From assembly GCA_900472395.1 (NCBI GenBank), contig UCHV01000016.1, positions 1 through 64,000 on the forward strand: a stretch of 64,000 nt of DNA. The letters run 5' to 3'. Made by a program: the position numbers and the translations under genes. The DNA is from Hyphomicrobiales bacterium. GTDB taxonomy: Bacteria > Pseudomonadota > Alphaproteobacteria > Rhizobiales > Rhizobiaceae. The notes under the pieces are model-generated. The model did not search any database and was not told the DNA's origin. It saw only the letters and a program-made list of their open reading frames with translations. Position 1 is the first letter of the stretch; every line of letters begins with the position of its first letter. Below, piece by piece: positions 19,138 to 25,742 of the stretch.

Positions 19138-19863
19138 GTGACCTACGAGCTATATTATTGGGACGGCATTCCCGGCCGTGGAGAGTTCGTGCGGCTGGTA
19201 CTGGAAGAAGCAGCCGCTCCCTATCGTGAAATGGGCAAGGGCGAAGCCGGCACCAGGGAAATCATGAGCCACCTCGGCGATGACGCCGGACCCTACGCTC
19301 CATTTGCTCCGCCTTTCCTCAAGGACGGCCAAGTGATCATTTCCCATGTGGCCAACATTCTGGATTATCTTGGCACGAGACATGGCCTTGCCCCGGCAGG
19401 CGAACAGGACCGTCTCTTCGCCAGAGGACTGCAGCTGACGCTGACCGACTTCGTCACCGAGGCGCATGACACACACCACCCGCTGGGCATCGACGATTAT
19501 TACGAGGATCAGAAACCGGAAGCGAAAAAGCGCTCGAAAGCATTCATCGAGCACCGCATCCTCAAATTCCTCGGCTATTTCGAGCGGGTAATCGTCGGCA
19601 ACCCGTCCCGAAGCGGATATCTGGTGGGCGACGGCCTCACGACCGTGGATCTGTCGCTCTTTCACGTGGTGAACGGGCTGCGATATGCCTTTCCCAACGC
19701 CACCGCAGATTTCGATGATCGCTATCCGAAGATCATGGCGCTGCGCAAAAAGATCGGGTTGAGACCCAATATCGCCGCCTATCTCGCCTCGAGCCGCCGA
19801 CTGGATTTCAACGAGGCAGATGTCTTCCGGCATTATCCGGAACTGGATCAGGACCCGGCCTGA
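19138..19863 (+). CDS. Glutathione S-transferase family protein
   Basis: A 241-residue glutathione transferase-like enzyme. It has an N-terminal thioredoxin-fold domain (YELYYWDGIPGRGEFVRLVL, with a Tyr near the N-terminus as possible glutathione-activating residue) and an all-helical second domain (about 85-225, with YLVGDGLTTVDLSLFHVV typical of the family). The start is a GTG at 19138 with AAAAGG 7 bases upstream. A longer in-frame ATG start would add 58 residues that match nothing in the family and would approach the divergent gcd promoter. The substrate is unknown. Confidence 0.82.
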   Translation: MTYELYYWDGIPGRGEFVRLVLEEAAAPYREMGKGEAGTREIMSHLGDDAGPYAPFAPPFLKDGQVIISHVANILDYLGTRHGLAPAGEQDRLFARGLQLTLTDFVTEAHDTHHPLGIDDYYEDQKPEAKKRSKAFIEHRILKFLGYFERVIVGNPSRSGYLVGDGLTTVDLSLFHVVNGLRYAFPNATADFDDRYPKIMALRKKIGLRPNIAAYLASSRRLDFNEADVFRHYPELDQDPA

Positions 19864-19872
19864 GCCGGGTCC
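19851..19872. terminator. Hairpin overlapping the glutathione transferase stop codon
   Basis: A 9-bp perfect stem (GGACCCGGC / GCCGGGTCC) with a 4-base loop lies between two convergent genes only 24 bases apart. There is no good T-run, so termination is possible but unproven. Confidence 0.4.
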
Positions 19873-19887
19873 TCACCTTCAAAAAAT

Positions 19888-20415
19888 CTATTCGATCACA
19901 CCACAGGCCAACCGATCGCCGGCAGCGCCGGACGGCTGGGTCTTGTAGTCGTCCGGCTTGGCATGAACCATCAGCGCCCGGCCGACAATACCCGTCTCGC
20001 CCTTGTCGAGTGTCACGGCATCATTGATCACCTGCGCGCGTAGCACGCCGTCTGAACCGACATACTGGTTGGGCATGTCTCCGGCATGGGGACCGTTGGC
20101 CGCCTGATATCCGTGCTCCTTGCCATCCGGGTTGAAATGACCGCCGGCGGACTCGTGGTGCGAAGCCGCATCGCAGCTGCCGGTTTCATGCACATGGAAA
20201 GCCACCCATTGCGACGCTGGCAGGCCTTTGATCTCGACATTGATCAGAACGCCAGATGGCGTGGTGCTCAAATCCGCCTTGCCGACATCCTCACCTTTGG
20301 CGCCCACGAACTTCGCCGTACCGGTTCCCGTCACCGGCGCGACCTGATCGGCAGCCCCGGCGAAGGTGGCGCTTGCGGTCAGCGCAACGGCGGCGAGGAA
20401 TGCGATGTTTGTCAT
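19888..20415 (-). CDS. sodC: Periplasmic Cu,Zn superoxide dismutase
   Basis: Converts superoxide to peroxide in the periplasm. The 175-residue precursor has a signal peptide (MTNIAFLAAVALTASATFAG, cut near GAA-DQ). Metal ligands are in FHVHETGSCD, GGHFNPDGKEHG and GPHAGDMPN; the C-terminal RLACGVIE Cys pairs with the Cys of GSCD. The start ATG at 20415 has GGGAGAGAG upstream. It follows the sigma factor gene by 38 bases on the same strand, so it is probably expressed from the stress promoter upstream of that gene. Confidence 0.95.
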   Translation of the reverse strand: MTNIAFLAAVALTASATFAGAADQVAPVTGTGTAKFVGAKGEDVGKADLSTTPSGVLINVEIKGLPASQWVAFHVHETGSCDAASHHESAGGHFNPDGKEHGYQAANGPHAGDMPNQYVGSDGVLRAQVINDAVTLDKGETGIVGRALMVHAKPDDYKTQPSGAAGDRLACGVIE

Positions 20416-20453
20416 GGTCTCTCTCCCGGTTTTATCGGTGGGTTGATGATTTG

Positions 20454-20987
20454 TCAGACGTGCGTCGCCTCGTTTTCGCTGTCCTCGCCAAGCTCCTGAA
20501 GGATCTGGTGGCGGGCGCGGTTGAGACGACTTTTCACCGTTCCGACTGCGCAATCGCAAATCTGTGCGGCGGATTCGTAGCTTTCACCCAGGATCGCCAC
20601 CAGCGTCAGCACTTCGCGATAATGCGGTGGCAGCTTTTCCAGAGCCCGCTGCACTTCCTTGGCACGGGCCGCGACTTCCTGCGAGGCAGCGACCGGCGTA
20701 TCGCCCGATACGTTTTCCTCCAGTCCAGGCGCCTCCCTGCCAAGCACCTTTGCACGGGTGTAAAATGTGTTGCGCATGATGGTGAACAGCCACGACTTCA
20801 GCTTTGTTCCCGGCTCGAACTTGTCGAGATTGCCAAGAGCCTTCATCAGCGTTTCCTGAACAAGGTCATCGGCATCGGCGGGATTGCGGCAGAATGTGCG
20901 AGCAAAGGCACGAAGCGCCGGAATGAGCCGGACAATGTCTGCGCGTGCAGGATCACGATTCGATTGTGATTCAGACACCGGGCGCAC
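20454..20987 (-). CDS. ECF sigma factor, EcfG-like
   Basis: A 177-residue alternative sigma factor. Region 2 covers about residues 18-85 (ALRAFARTFCRNPADADDLV, then KLKSWLFTIMRNTFYTRAK). Region 4 covers about 115-168 (LPPHYREVLTLVAILGESYE, then CAVGTVKSRLNRAR). It matches the common rhizobial type with the DADDLVQETL motif. Its own promoter region has a perfect GGAAC-N17-CGTTT, and a NepR-like gene lies divergently 335 bases away. That context suggests a general-stress (EcfG) sigma factor; sequence alone cannot exclude another ECF group. No phyR gene is nearby, so this may be a second copy of the system. Confidence 0.88.
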   Translation of the reverse strand: MRPVSESQSNRDPARADIVRLIPALRAFARTFCRNPADADDLVQETLMKALGNLDKFEPGTKLKSWLFTIMRNTFYTRAKVLGREAPGLEENVSGDTPVAASQEVAARAKEVQRALEKLPPHYREVLTLVAILGESYESAAQICDCAVGTVKSRLNRARHQILQELGEDSENEATHV

Positions 20988-21023
20988 CTCTTGTAAAATC
21001 TCGCTGACGGGAGTGACGGGTGC

Positions 21024-21050
21024 AAACGTCCGCTTCCCGTGTTTGGTTCC
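21024..21050 (-). promoter_or_regulatory. EcfG-type promoter of the sigma factor gene
   Basis: GGAAC at 21050-21046, 17 bases, then CGTTT at 21028-21024 on the minus strand, 37 bases before the start codon. This is a perfect match to the alphaproteobacterial general-stress consensus and implies autoregulation. Confidence 0.75.
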
Positions 21051-21322
21051 GCAGCTCTTACAGGTCGGGGTGTTTCGTCATGTTTCGGACACGGAATGCA
21101 GCCGAGCGTTCGCCCTGACACCCTTGCGCTGTCGCATTCATGCTACATGCTTTCGCCGAATTCATTGCGGAACGCCCTGCACGGCAGCCTTGCAGCCGCG
21201 CGGCATTGACTTCATGGGCCATTCTGCGCTTTCCAATAGTCGGTAAGCATGTACCTGTTGATCGAACTCGTTGACGGAAGTCTCGAATGCGACGGAACGG
21301 GCGGCATGCGTCAGAGGTCAAG

Positions 21323-21499
21323 ATGGCAACAAGCAGCAAGTTCATTGCGGAAGAACCGGCGAAACTCGGAAACCGGGTGACGCGGGAAGTTGCCGTTCTG
21401 TTGAGCGAGATAGAGAAGGAAGAGGTTCCCGACCGGCTGCTGAAGCTGGCGCAGGACCTGCAGAAAGCCCTTCATGAAAAGCTGGCCGACAAGGCCTGA
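21323..21499 (+). CDS. NepR-like anti-sigma factor candidate
   Basis: A 58-residue protein with a good ribosome site (GAGG 5-6 bases before ATG). Residues about 15-52 (LGNRVTREVAVLLSEIEKEE followed by VPDRLLKLAQDLQKAL) fit the NepR pattern: a helix with LG..L/V, a short linker, then E-x-V-P-D-R-x-L-x-L at the start of the second helix. NepR binds EcfG and is removed by phosphorylated PhyR. It diverges from the EcfG-like gene, although nepR more often lies directly upstream of ecfG on the same strand. The identification is by motif only. Confidence 0.55.
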   Translation: MATSSKFIAEEPAKLGNRVTREVAVLLSEIEKEEVPDRLLKLAQDLQKALHEKLADKA

Positions 21500-21585
21500 C
21501 CTTTCCTATTTCGACATCCTTCCGATCCGGCGCACCCGCGCCCCGTTCCACGATCATTTCGTTTCGTACGATTGCGGACAGTCCA

Positions 21586-21610
21586 GGAACAATTCGACAG
21601 ACAGTCGGTT
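21586..21610 (+). promoter_or_regulatory. EcfG-type promoter upstream of DUF892 gene
   Basis: GGAAC at 21586-21590, then 18 bases, then TT (local CGGTTTAG), 63 bases upstream of the start at 21673. It fits the GGAAC-N18/19-TT form of the consensus. Confidence 0.55.
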
Positions 21611-21672
21611 TAGGCCGGGTCGATCAGACATGAATTTTCCAAAATCATCCGCAAATCAGGAGGATGCCGGTC

Positions 21673-22170
21673 ATGGCAACGAAGACGTTGGAAGATCTTT
21701 TCTACGAGACCCTCAAGGACATCTATTACGCCGAACGCCAGATCGTGAAGGCGTTGCCGAAAATGGCGCGCGGCGCACAGGATGAAAAGCTGAAACAGGC
21801 TTTCCTGACCCACAAGGAAGAAACCGAAGGCCAGATCGACCGCCTGAAGCAGGTTTTCGAACTCATCGGCAAACGCGCGCAGGGCAAGACCTGCGATGCG
21901 ATCGAAGGCATTCTGTCCGAGGGCGAGGAAATCCTCGACGAATTCAAGGGCACTCCGGCGCTTGACGCTGGCCTGCTTGCCGCGGCCCAGGCCGTCGAAC
22001 ATTACGAAATCAGCCGTTACGGCACGCTTGTCGCCTGGGCAAAACAGCTCGGCATGAAGGAAGCCGCAGCGCTTCTTGCGGAAACGCTTGCGGAAGAAAG
22101 CAAGACCGACGACGCGTTGACCAAGCTTGCCACGACCGCTGTCAATTCGGCGGCGAAGAAGGCAGCGTAA
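21673..22170 (+). CDS. Ferritin-like DUF892 (YciE/YciF) stress protein
   Basis: A 165-residue four-helix-bundle protein of the DUF892 family (opening TLEDLFYETLKDIYYAERQI). Carboxylate and His residues (E...H in THKEETEGQIDRL, EHYEISRYGT, LAEESKTDD) could bind a di-metal centre. Family members are induced by stress and stationary phase; the activity is not known. The ATG at 21673 was chosen because AGGAGG lies 9 bases upstream; an ATG at 21664 directly abuts it. A stress promoter and a terminator bracket the gene. A second family member is at 51975-52478. Confidence 0.85.
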   Translation: MATKTLEDLFYETLKDIYYAERQIVKALPKMARGAQDEKLKQAFLTHKEETEGQIDRLKQVFELIGKRAQGKTCDAIEGILSEGEEILDEFKGTPALDAGLLAAAQAVEHYEISRYGTLVAWAKQLGMKEAAALLAETLAEESKTDDALTKLATTAVNSAAKKAA

Positions 22171-22191
22171 AGGGACATAGACGACAACGTA

Positions 22192-22215
22192 AAGGCCCGC
22201 CGAGTGGCGGGCCTT
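22192..22215 (+). terminator. Hairpin terminator after the DUF892 gene
   Basis: A perfect 10-bp stem (AAGGCCCGCC / GGCGGGCCTT) with a GAGT loop; the following T-run is short. Confidence 0.7.
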
Positions 22216-22236
22216 CATGGTTTCGTTACGCGAGTA

Positions 22237-22488
22237 TCAAGGGCGTATCTGCGGATATGGCCGGTTGATACACATGTCGATGGAAGCACTGACATCCAAT
22301 GGAGCCATGACGCCATTCAGTTCCTGCCGGCGGAAAACGGGCTTGCGAAGCCGATGTTTATCCCGTTCTGCATGAGCATGCGCCGCCCTCAGCGCCAGCG
22401 CATAACTGGGAAAGGAAGCGGATGGCATTCCACCCATGACATAGATCCAACCCCGGGCGTGGGGCACGATATCGAAATAGTTTTCCAT
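22237..22488 (-). CDS. Small protein of unknown function
   Basis: An 83-residue protein not firmly recognised. The beginning (NYFDIVPHARGWIYVMGG) followed by an Ala-rich helix (YALALRAAHAHAERDKHRL) resembles the short strand-helix domain of DUF2188-like proteins. The start ATG at 22488 has GGGAGGAAA about 7 bases upstream. A GGAAC-N18-TT motif lies about 26 bases before it, which puts it among the stress-linked genes of this stretch. There is no signal peptide or membrane segment. Confidence 0.65.
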   Translation of the reverse strand: MENYFDIVPHARGWIYVMGGMPSASFPSYALALRAAHAHAERDKHRLRKPVFRRQELNGVMAPLDVSASIDMCINRPYPQIRP

Positions 22489-22513
22489 TGTTTGATTTCC
22501 TCCCGCACGCCCT

Positions 22514-22538
22514 AACTCAAAAGTGTAGATTAGGTTCC
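22514..22538 (-). promoter_or_regulatory. EcfG-type promoter of the 83-residue protein gene
   Basis: On the minus strand, GGAAC at 22538-22534, 18 bases, then TT at 22515-22514 (local GAGTTAG). Confidence 0.5.
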
Positions 22539-22580
22539 GATAAAAAACCTCGCATCGCACAAAAATTGTGTCATCATCCC

Positions 22581-22605
22581 GGAACCTTTCTGGCGTTTAT
22601 CTGTT
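22581..22605 (+). promoter_or_regulatory. EcfG-type promoter of the DUF2934 gene
   Basis: GGAAC at 22581-22585, 16 bases, TGTT at 22602-22605, 29 bases before the start codon. It lies about 45 bases from the oppositely oriented motif at 22514-22538. Confidence 0.55.
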
Positions 22606-22633
22606 GTGACAACCGGGCGAACGGAGACGTATC

Positions 22634-23083
22634 ATGGCGGAATCCGAACAAGAGTGGATTAGCAGACGAGCCTACGCATTGTGGGAAGAGGAAGGGTATC
22701 CGACAGGAAAGGATACCGAGCATTGGGAAAGAGCACGGCAGGAATATCATCTTTTCGCACCCCTGGGTGCGACCAAAGGCCTGCCGAAATCGAGGAATGG
22801 CAAGGCTAATGGCGCCGATACCGGCAAGGTTTCGGTAAAAAAGCCTGATAATGCGGGTAAGGCTGCAAAGGCCAGATCCGTCAAGACTTCAGACGCGAAA
22901 GCGTCGCCGGGCAAGACCACGCCCGCCAAGGCGGCCGATCAGAAATCGGCAGCCGGGACTGTACCGAAAGCGGCATCCGCCAAATCTACCCCCTCCAAGC
23001 CGTCATCCGCAAAGCCTGCAGCAATTGCTGCAGATGCGAAGCCGGCAGACAAAAAACGATCCAAAAAGCTCGCGACCGAATAA
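22634..23083 (+). CDS. DUF2934 protein with Lys/Ala/Pro-rich tail
   Basis: A 149-residue protein. Residues 1-40 match the DUF2934 pattern (ISRRAYALWEEEGYPTGKDT then EHWERARQEY). From about residue 55 the sequence is low-complexity, rich in Lys, Ala, Ser and Pro, with repeated KP/KA/KS motifs like histone H1-type or PHB-granule tails, so it may bind DNA or another polyanion. Its function is unknown. A stress-type promoter motif precedes it. Confidence 0.8.
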   Translation: MAESEQEWISRRAYALWEEEGYPTGKDTEHWERARQEYHLFAPLGATKGLPKSRNGKANGADTGKVSVKKPDNAGKAAKARSVKTSDAKASPGKTTPAKAADQKSAAGTVPKAASAKSTPSKPSSAKPAAIAADAKPADKKRSKKLATE

Positions 23084-23296
23084 AACGGTTTCGGCTTCCA
23101 AGCATACGGCGTTGCCGCGGATCGTCTCCGCGGCAAACGCATTGTTTTGTCTGTATTCGATGAGTTTTGTTGTGAAGCAGTGGTTTCGTTTACCTTTTGC
23201 ATGGAACCTTGAGGCAGCCGAGCGCGGCCTGTTCCATGCAGGCGTCAGGCAAGTCTGCGTGAACCCGCACGAGCGGGTCGATCAAAGGAGGCGAGC

Positions 23297-24898
23297 ATGA
23301 TGAATGCACCTTTCACCATCGAGCAGATCGGCATGCGCGATACGTCGCCTGCCGCCGTGATCGGGCGCAAGGCTGCAACCCGGAACCGCGGACCGGCATT
23401 TCGTAAGGGGGAAATTCATTCAATGCGCGCCTTGTCCGTAACATCAGAAGTCTTCCCGCTGATCAAGACGGGTGGCCTTGCCGATGTCACAGGCTCTTTG
23501 CCCAAGGCTCTTTTGCCATTCGGTATCGAGACAACCACGCTTGTTCCCGGTTATCCGGCCGTCATGAAGAAAATCGAGCGCGCCGGTGTGCCGCTTCTCG
23601 TTTTCGACCACTTGCTCGGCGAGCGGGCAACCCTCGTGCATGGCAAGGTCGATGACCTCGATCTTTTTGTCCTCGATATCCCGACCCTTTATGATCGTCC
23701 GGGCGGTCCGTATGTGGATTACGCCGGAAACGATCATCCCGACAACTGGAAACGGTTTGCCGCCCTTTCGCTTGCCGGCGCGGAAATCGCCGCCGGCATT
23801 CTTCCAGGCTGGGTGCCCGATATTGTTCACACCCATGACTGGCAGTCGGCGCTGACCTCCGTCTACATGCGTGAAAAGGGTTGCGCGACGCCGGTCGTGC
23901 TGACCATCCACAACCTCGCCTTCCAGGGCCAGTATGCCGCCAGCCTTCTGCCCTTCATGGGACTGCCTGAAAGCACGCTGTCGATGGATTGCCTCGAATA
24001 TTTCGGCGACATCAGCACGCTGAAGGGCGGGCTGCAGACTGCGGATGCAATCACCACCGTCAGCCCCACCTATGCCCGCGAAATTCTCACGCCACGCTTT
24101 GGCATGGGGCTGGATGGCGTGCTCAACGAGCGCGTTACCGTCCTGCGCGGTATCGTCAACGGCATCGACATGGATATCTGGGATCCGGCAACCGACGCGC
24201 ATATCCCGCAAAGATACGACAGCACCAGCCTGCGCCGCAAACGCGCCAACCGCTCTGCCCTGCTCGACCATTTCGGTCTCGATCAGGGCGACGGACCGAT
24301 CTTTTCCGCCGTCAGTCGCCTGACCTGGCAAAAGGGCATGGACATGTTTGCCGACACGGCGGACGAGGTCATCTTCAAGGGCGGGCGTATCATCGTGTTC
24401 GGCCAGGGCGATCACGATATCGAACAACAGTTGCTGGATACCGCTGCGAGGTTTGCCGGCCGCATGGCCGTGAAGATCGGATACGCGGAACCGACTGCGC
24501 ATCTCATTCACGCGGGTTCGGATGCCATCGTACAGCCCTCCCGCTTCGAGCCCTGCGGCCTTACGCAACTTTATGCGCTCCGTTACGGCTGCGTGCCGGT
24601 CGTTTCGCGCACCGGCGGCCTGTCGGAAACCATCATCGACGCCAACGATGCGGCAATTTCCGCACGTGTCGCGACCGGTTTTCAGTTCCACCCGGTCAAC
24701 ACGGACGGCCTGCGGCTGGCGTTGCGCCGCGCATTGGACGCCTATGGCGATCCGCGCAGCTGGGCGCGCCTGCAGAACCAGGGCATGAAGACCAAATTTT
24801 CATGGGAACGCAGCGCCGACCAATATGCCGGCGTTTATTCCAGCCTCGTGCGCGGCACGACGAACAGCGACAACAACGCCCGCCGTCAGGTTTACTGA
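23297..24898 (+). CDS. glgA: Glycogen synthase (ADP-glucose glucosyltransferase)
   Basis: Extends alpha-1,4-glucan chains from ADP-glucose (GT5 family). The family N-terminus with the ADP-glucose-binding KTGGLADV motif begins at an internal Met, base 23423 ([20 protein letters not shown]). Later features are FHTHDW-like [11 protein letters not shown], the conserved [14 protein letters not shown], and [18 protein letters not shown] plus RTGGL. The perfect ribosome site (AAAGGAGG, 5 bases) instead belongs to the ATG at 23297, giving 533 residues with a 42-residue extension; from 23423 it would be 491, the normal length. The stop overlaps a convergent gene by 7 bases. glgB and glgC are not in the window, so this may be a second glgA copy. 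Confidence 0.9.
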   Translation: MMNAPFTIEQIGMRDTSPAAVIGRKAATRNRGPAFRKGEIHSMRALSVTSEVFPLIKTGGLADVTGSLPKALLPFGIETTTLVPGYPAVMKKIERAGVPLLVFDHLLGERATLVHGKVDDLDLFVLDIPTLYDRPGGPYVDYAGNDHPDNWKRFAALSLAGAEIAAGILPGWVPDIVHTHDWQSALTSVYMREKGCATPVVLTIHNLAFQGQYAASLLPFMGLPESTLSMDCLEYFGDISTLKGGLQTADAITTVSPTYAREILTPRFGMGLDGVLNERVTVLRGIVNGIDMDIWDPATDAHIPQRYDSTSLRRKRANRSALLDHFGLDQGDGPIFSAVSRLTWQKGMDMFADTADEVIFKGGRIIVFGQGDHDIEQQLLDTAARFAGRMAVKIGYAEPTAHLIHAGSDAIVQPSRFEPCGLTQLYALRYGCVPVVSRTGGLSETIIDANDAAISARVATGFQFHPVNTDGLRLALRRALDAYGDPRSWARLQNQGMKTKFSWERSADQYAGVYSSLVRGTTNSDNNARRQVY

Positions 24899-25260
24899 CG
24901 GCGAGCCCGGCGCCGGGCGCGCTTGTTGCGCATCTCGGTGATGGGAAGCGTTGCGGGCGGGCGGTTATCCAGGTGCTGGAAAAGCCTCAAAAGCAGAAAT
25001 AGCGGCAGTGCCACAACGGCAAGAATGATACTGCCTTCATGGATAGACGCGTGGTCGGACCACGTTTCCACGCGGGCCGCACTGCCGAACATGCCGACCA
25101 GCAGCAGCGCAGCGCCCAGGACGGCAATGGCAACGGCGAAGATACCGCCGAGCCAACCGATAGACAGATTTCCGCTCCAGTCCAGAAGCACCGCGCCGAC
25201 GCCGCCCGCGGTCAGGATCAAGCCAAGCGTGATGAGATAACTGCGGTAGAACAGCATCAT
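24892..25260 (-). CDS. Small inner-membrane protein, unknown
   Basis: A 122-residue protein with three predicted membrane segments (about 7-27, 34-58 and 77-95) and a strongly basic C-terminal tail ([12 protein letters not shown]). It is not recognised. It overlaps the preceding small membrane-protein gene by 4 bases (ATGA), so the two are translationally coupled. It converges with glgA, overlapping its end by 7 bases. A role near glycogen metabolism is only positional. Confidence 0.6.
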   Translation of the reverse strand: MMLFYRSYLITLGLILTAGGVGAVLLDWSGNLSIGWLGGIFAVAIAVLGAALLLVGMFGSAARVETWSDHASIHEGSIILAVVALPLFLLLRLFQHLDNRPPATLPITEMRNKRARRRARRQ

Positions 25261-25559
25261 CGCTGCTCACCCTCTTGTTGCGCCTTGCGTCGCGCCGAAA
25301 GTTCTTTTGCCGTGACATAGGCCATGCAAAGCCAGCAGACAAAAAAGCCGACGAAACCAAGTGCCATATAGGCAAACAGCCGCGCGGAAAGCGCATACCA
25401 GCCGAAAGACTGCGCCGCAGCCCCTGCCAGCATCGAAAGGGCGATCGCCAGCCAGACCAGCGCCGCTACTTTTAATGGCATCGGCAGTTTCCGAGCCAGA
25501 TAACGCAGGAATGAGGTTTGTTGCTTGTCTTCGACGGGCGGTATGATGCGTCTCCTCAA
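25257..25559 (-). CDS. Small membrane protein coupled to the next gene, unknown
   Basis: About 100 residues with two or three membrane segments (for example VAALVWLAIALSMLAGAAAQ and LFAYMALGFVGFFVCWLCMA) and a charged tail ([16 protein letters not shown]). It is not recognised. The start is uncertain. A TTG at 25559 gives the length listed; an ATG at 25481 would give 74 residues. A TTG at 25601 is rejected because it lies inside the glgX terminator hairpin. It forms a two-gene unit with the following membrane protein. Confidence 0.55.
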   Translation of the reverse strand: MRRRIIPPVEDKQQTSFLRYLARKLPMPLKVAALVWLAIALSMLAGAAAQSFGWYALSARLFAYMALGFVGFFVCWLCMAYVTAKELSARRKAQQEGEQR

Positions 25560-25585
25560 AATGAACCAGAGGGTGATCGCAAAAT

Positions 25586-25609
25586 AAGGCGGGTCAATCA
25601 ACCCGCCTT
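25586..25609 (-). terminator. Terminator of glgX
   Basis: A 9-bp stem (AAGGCGGGT / ACCCGCCTT) with a 6-base loop, followed on the minus strand by ATTTT, lies about 135 bases past the glgX stop with a repeat element between. Confidence 0.75.
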
Positions 25610-25641
25610 GAAATTGAGGTTATGCGGGGCAACCCGACAAA

Positions 25642-25729
25642 CGTCTTCCTCGGGCCTGTCCCGAGGATCTGATCACGCTGCCAAACATTTCAACGCAGCA
25701 GATGCTCGGGACGGAGCCCGAGCATGACG
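25642..25729. repeat. RIME-like double-palindrome repeat, copy 3, downstream of glgX
   Basis: It has the same plan as the other three copies: CGTC end, left palindrome CCTCGGGCCTGTCCCGAGG, about 30 bases, right palindrome ATGCTCGGGACGGAGCCCGAG (slightly cut), TGACG end. Confidence 0.8.
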
Positions 25730-25742
25730 GAGGATAACAATC

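Noticed and set aside
21294..21298. GGAAC upstream of the NepR-like gene considered as its stress promoter
   Set aside because: The required TT at N18/N19 is absent and the spacing would run into the ribosome site.
25559..25601. Extended N-terminus of the small membrane protein from a TTG at 25601
   Set aside because: The TTG lies in the loop of the glgX terminator hairpin and the added residues look like translated hairpin.
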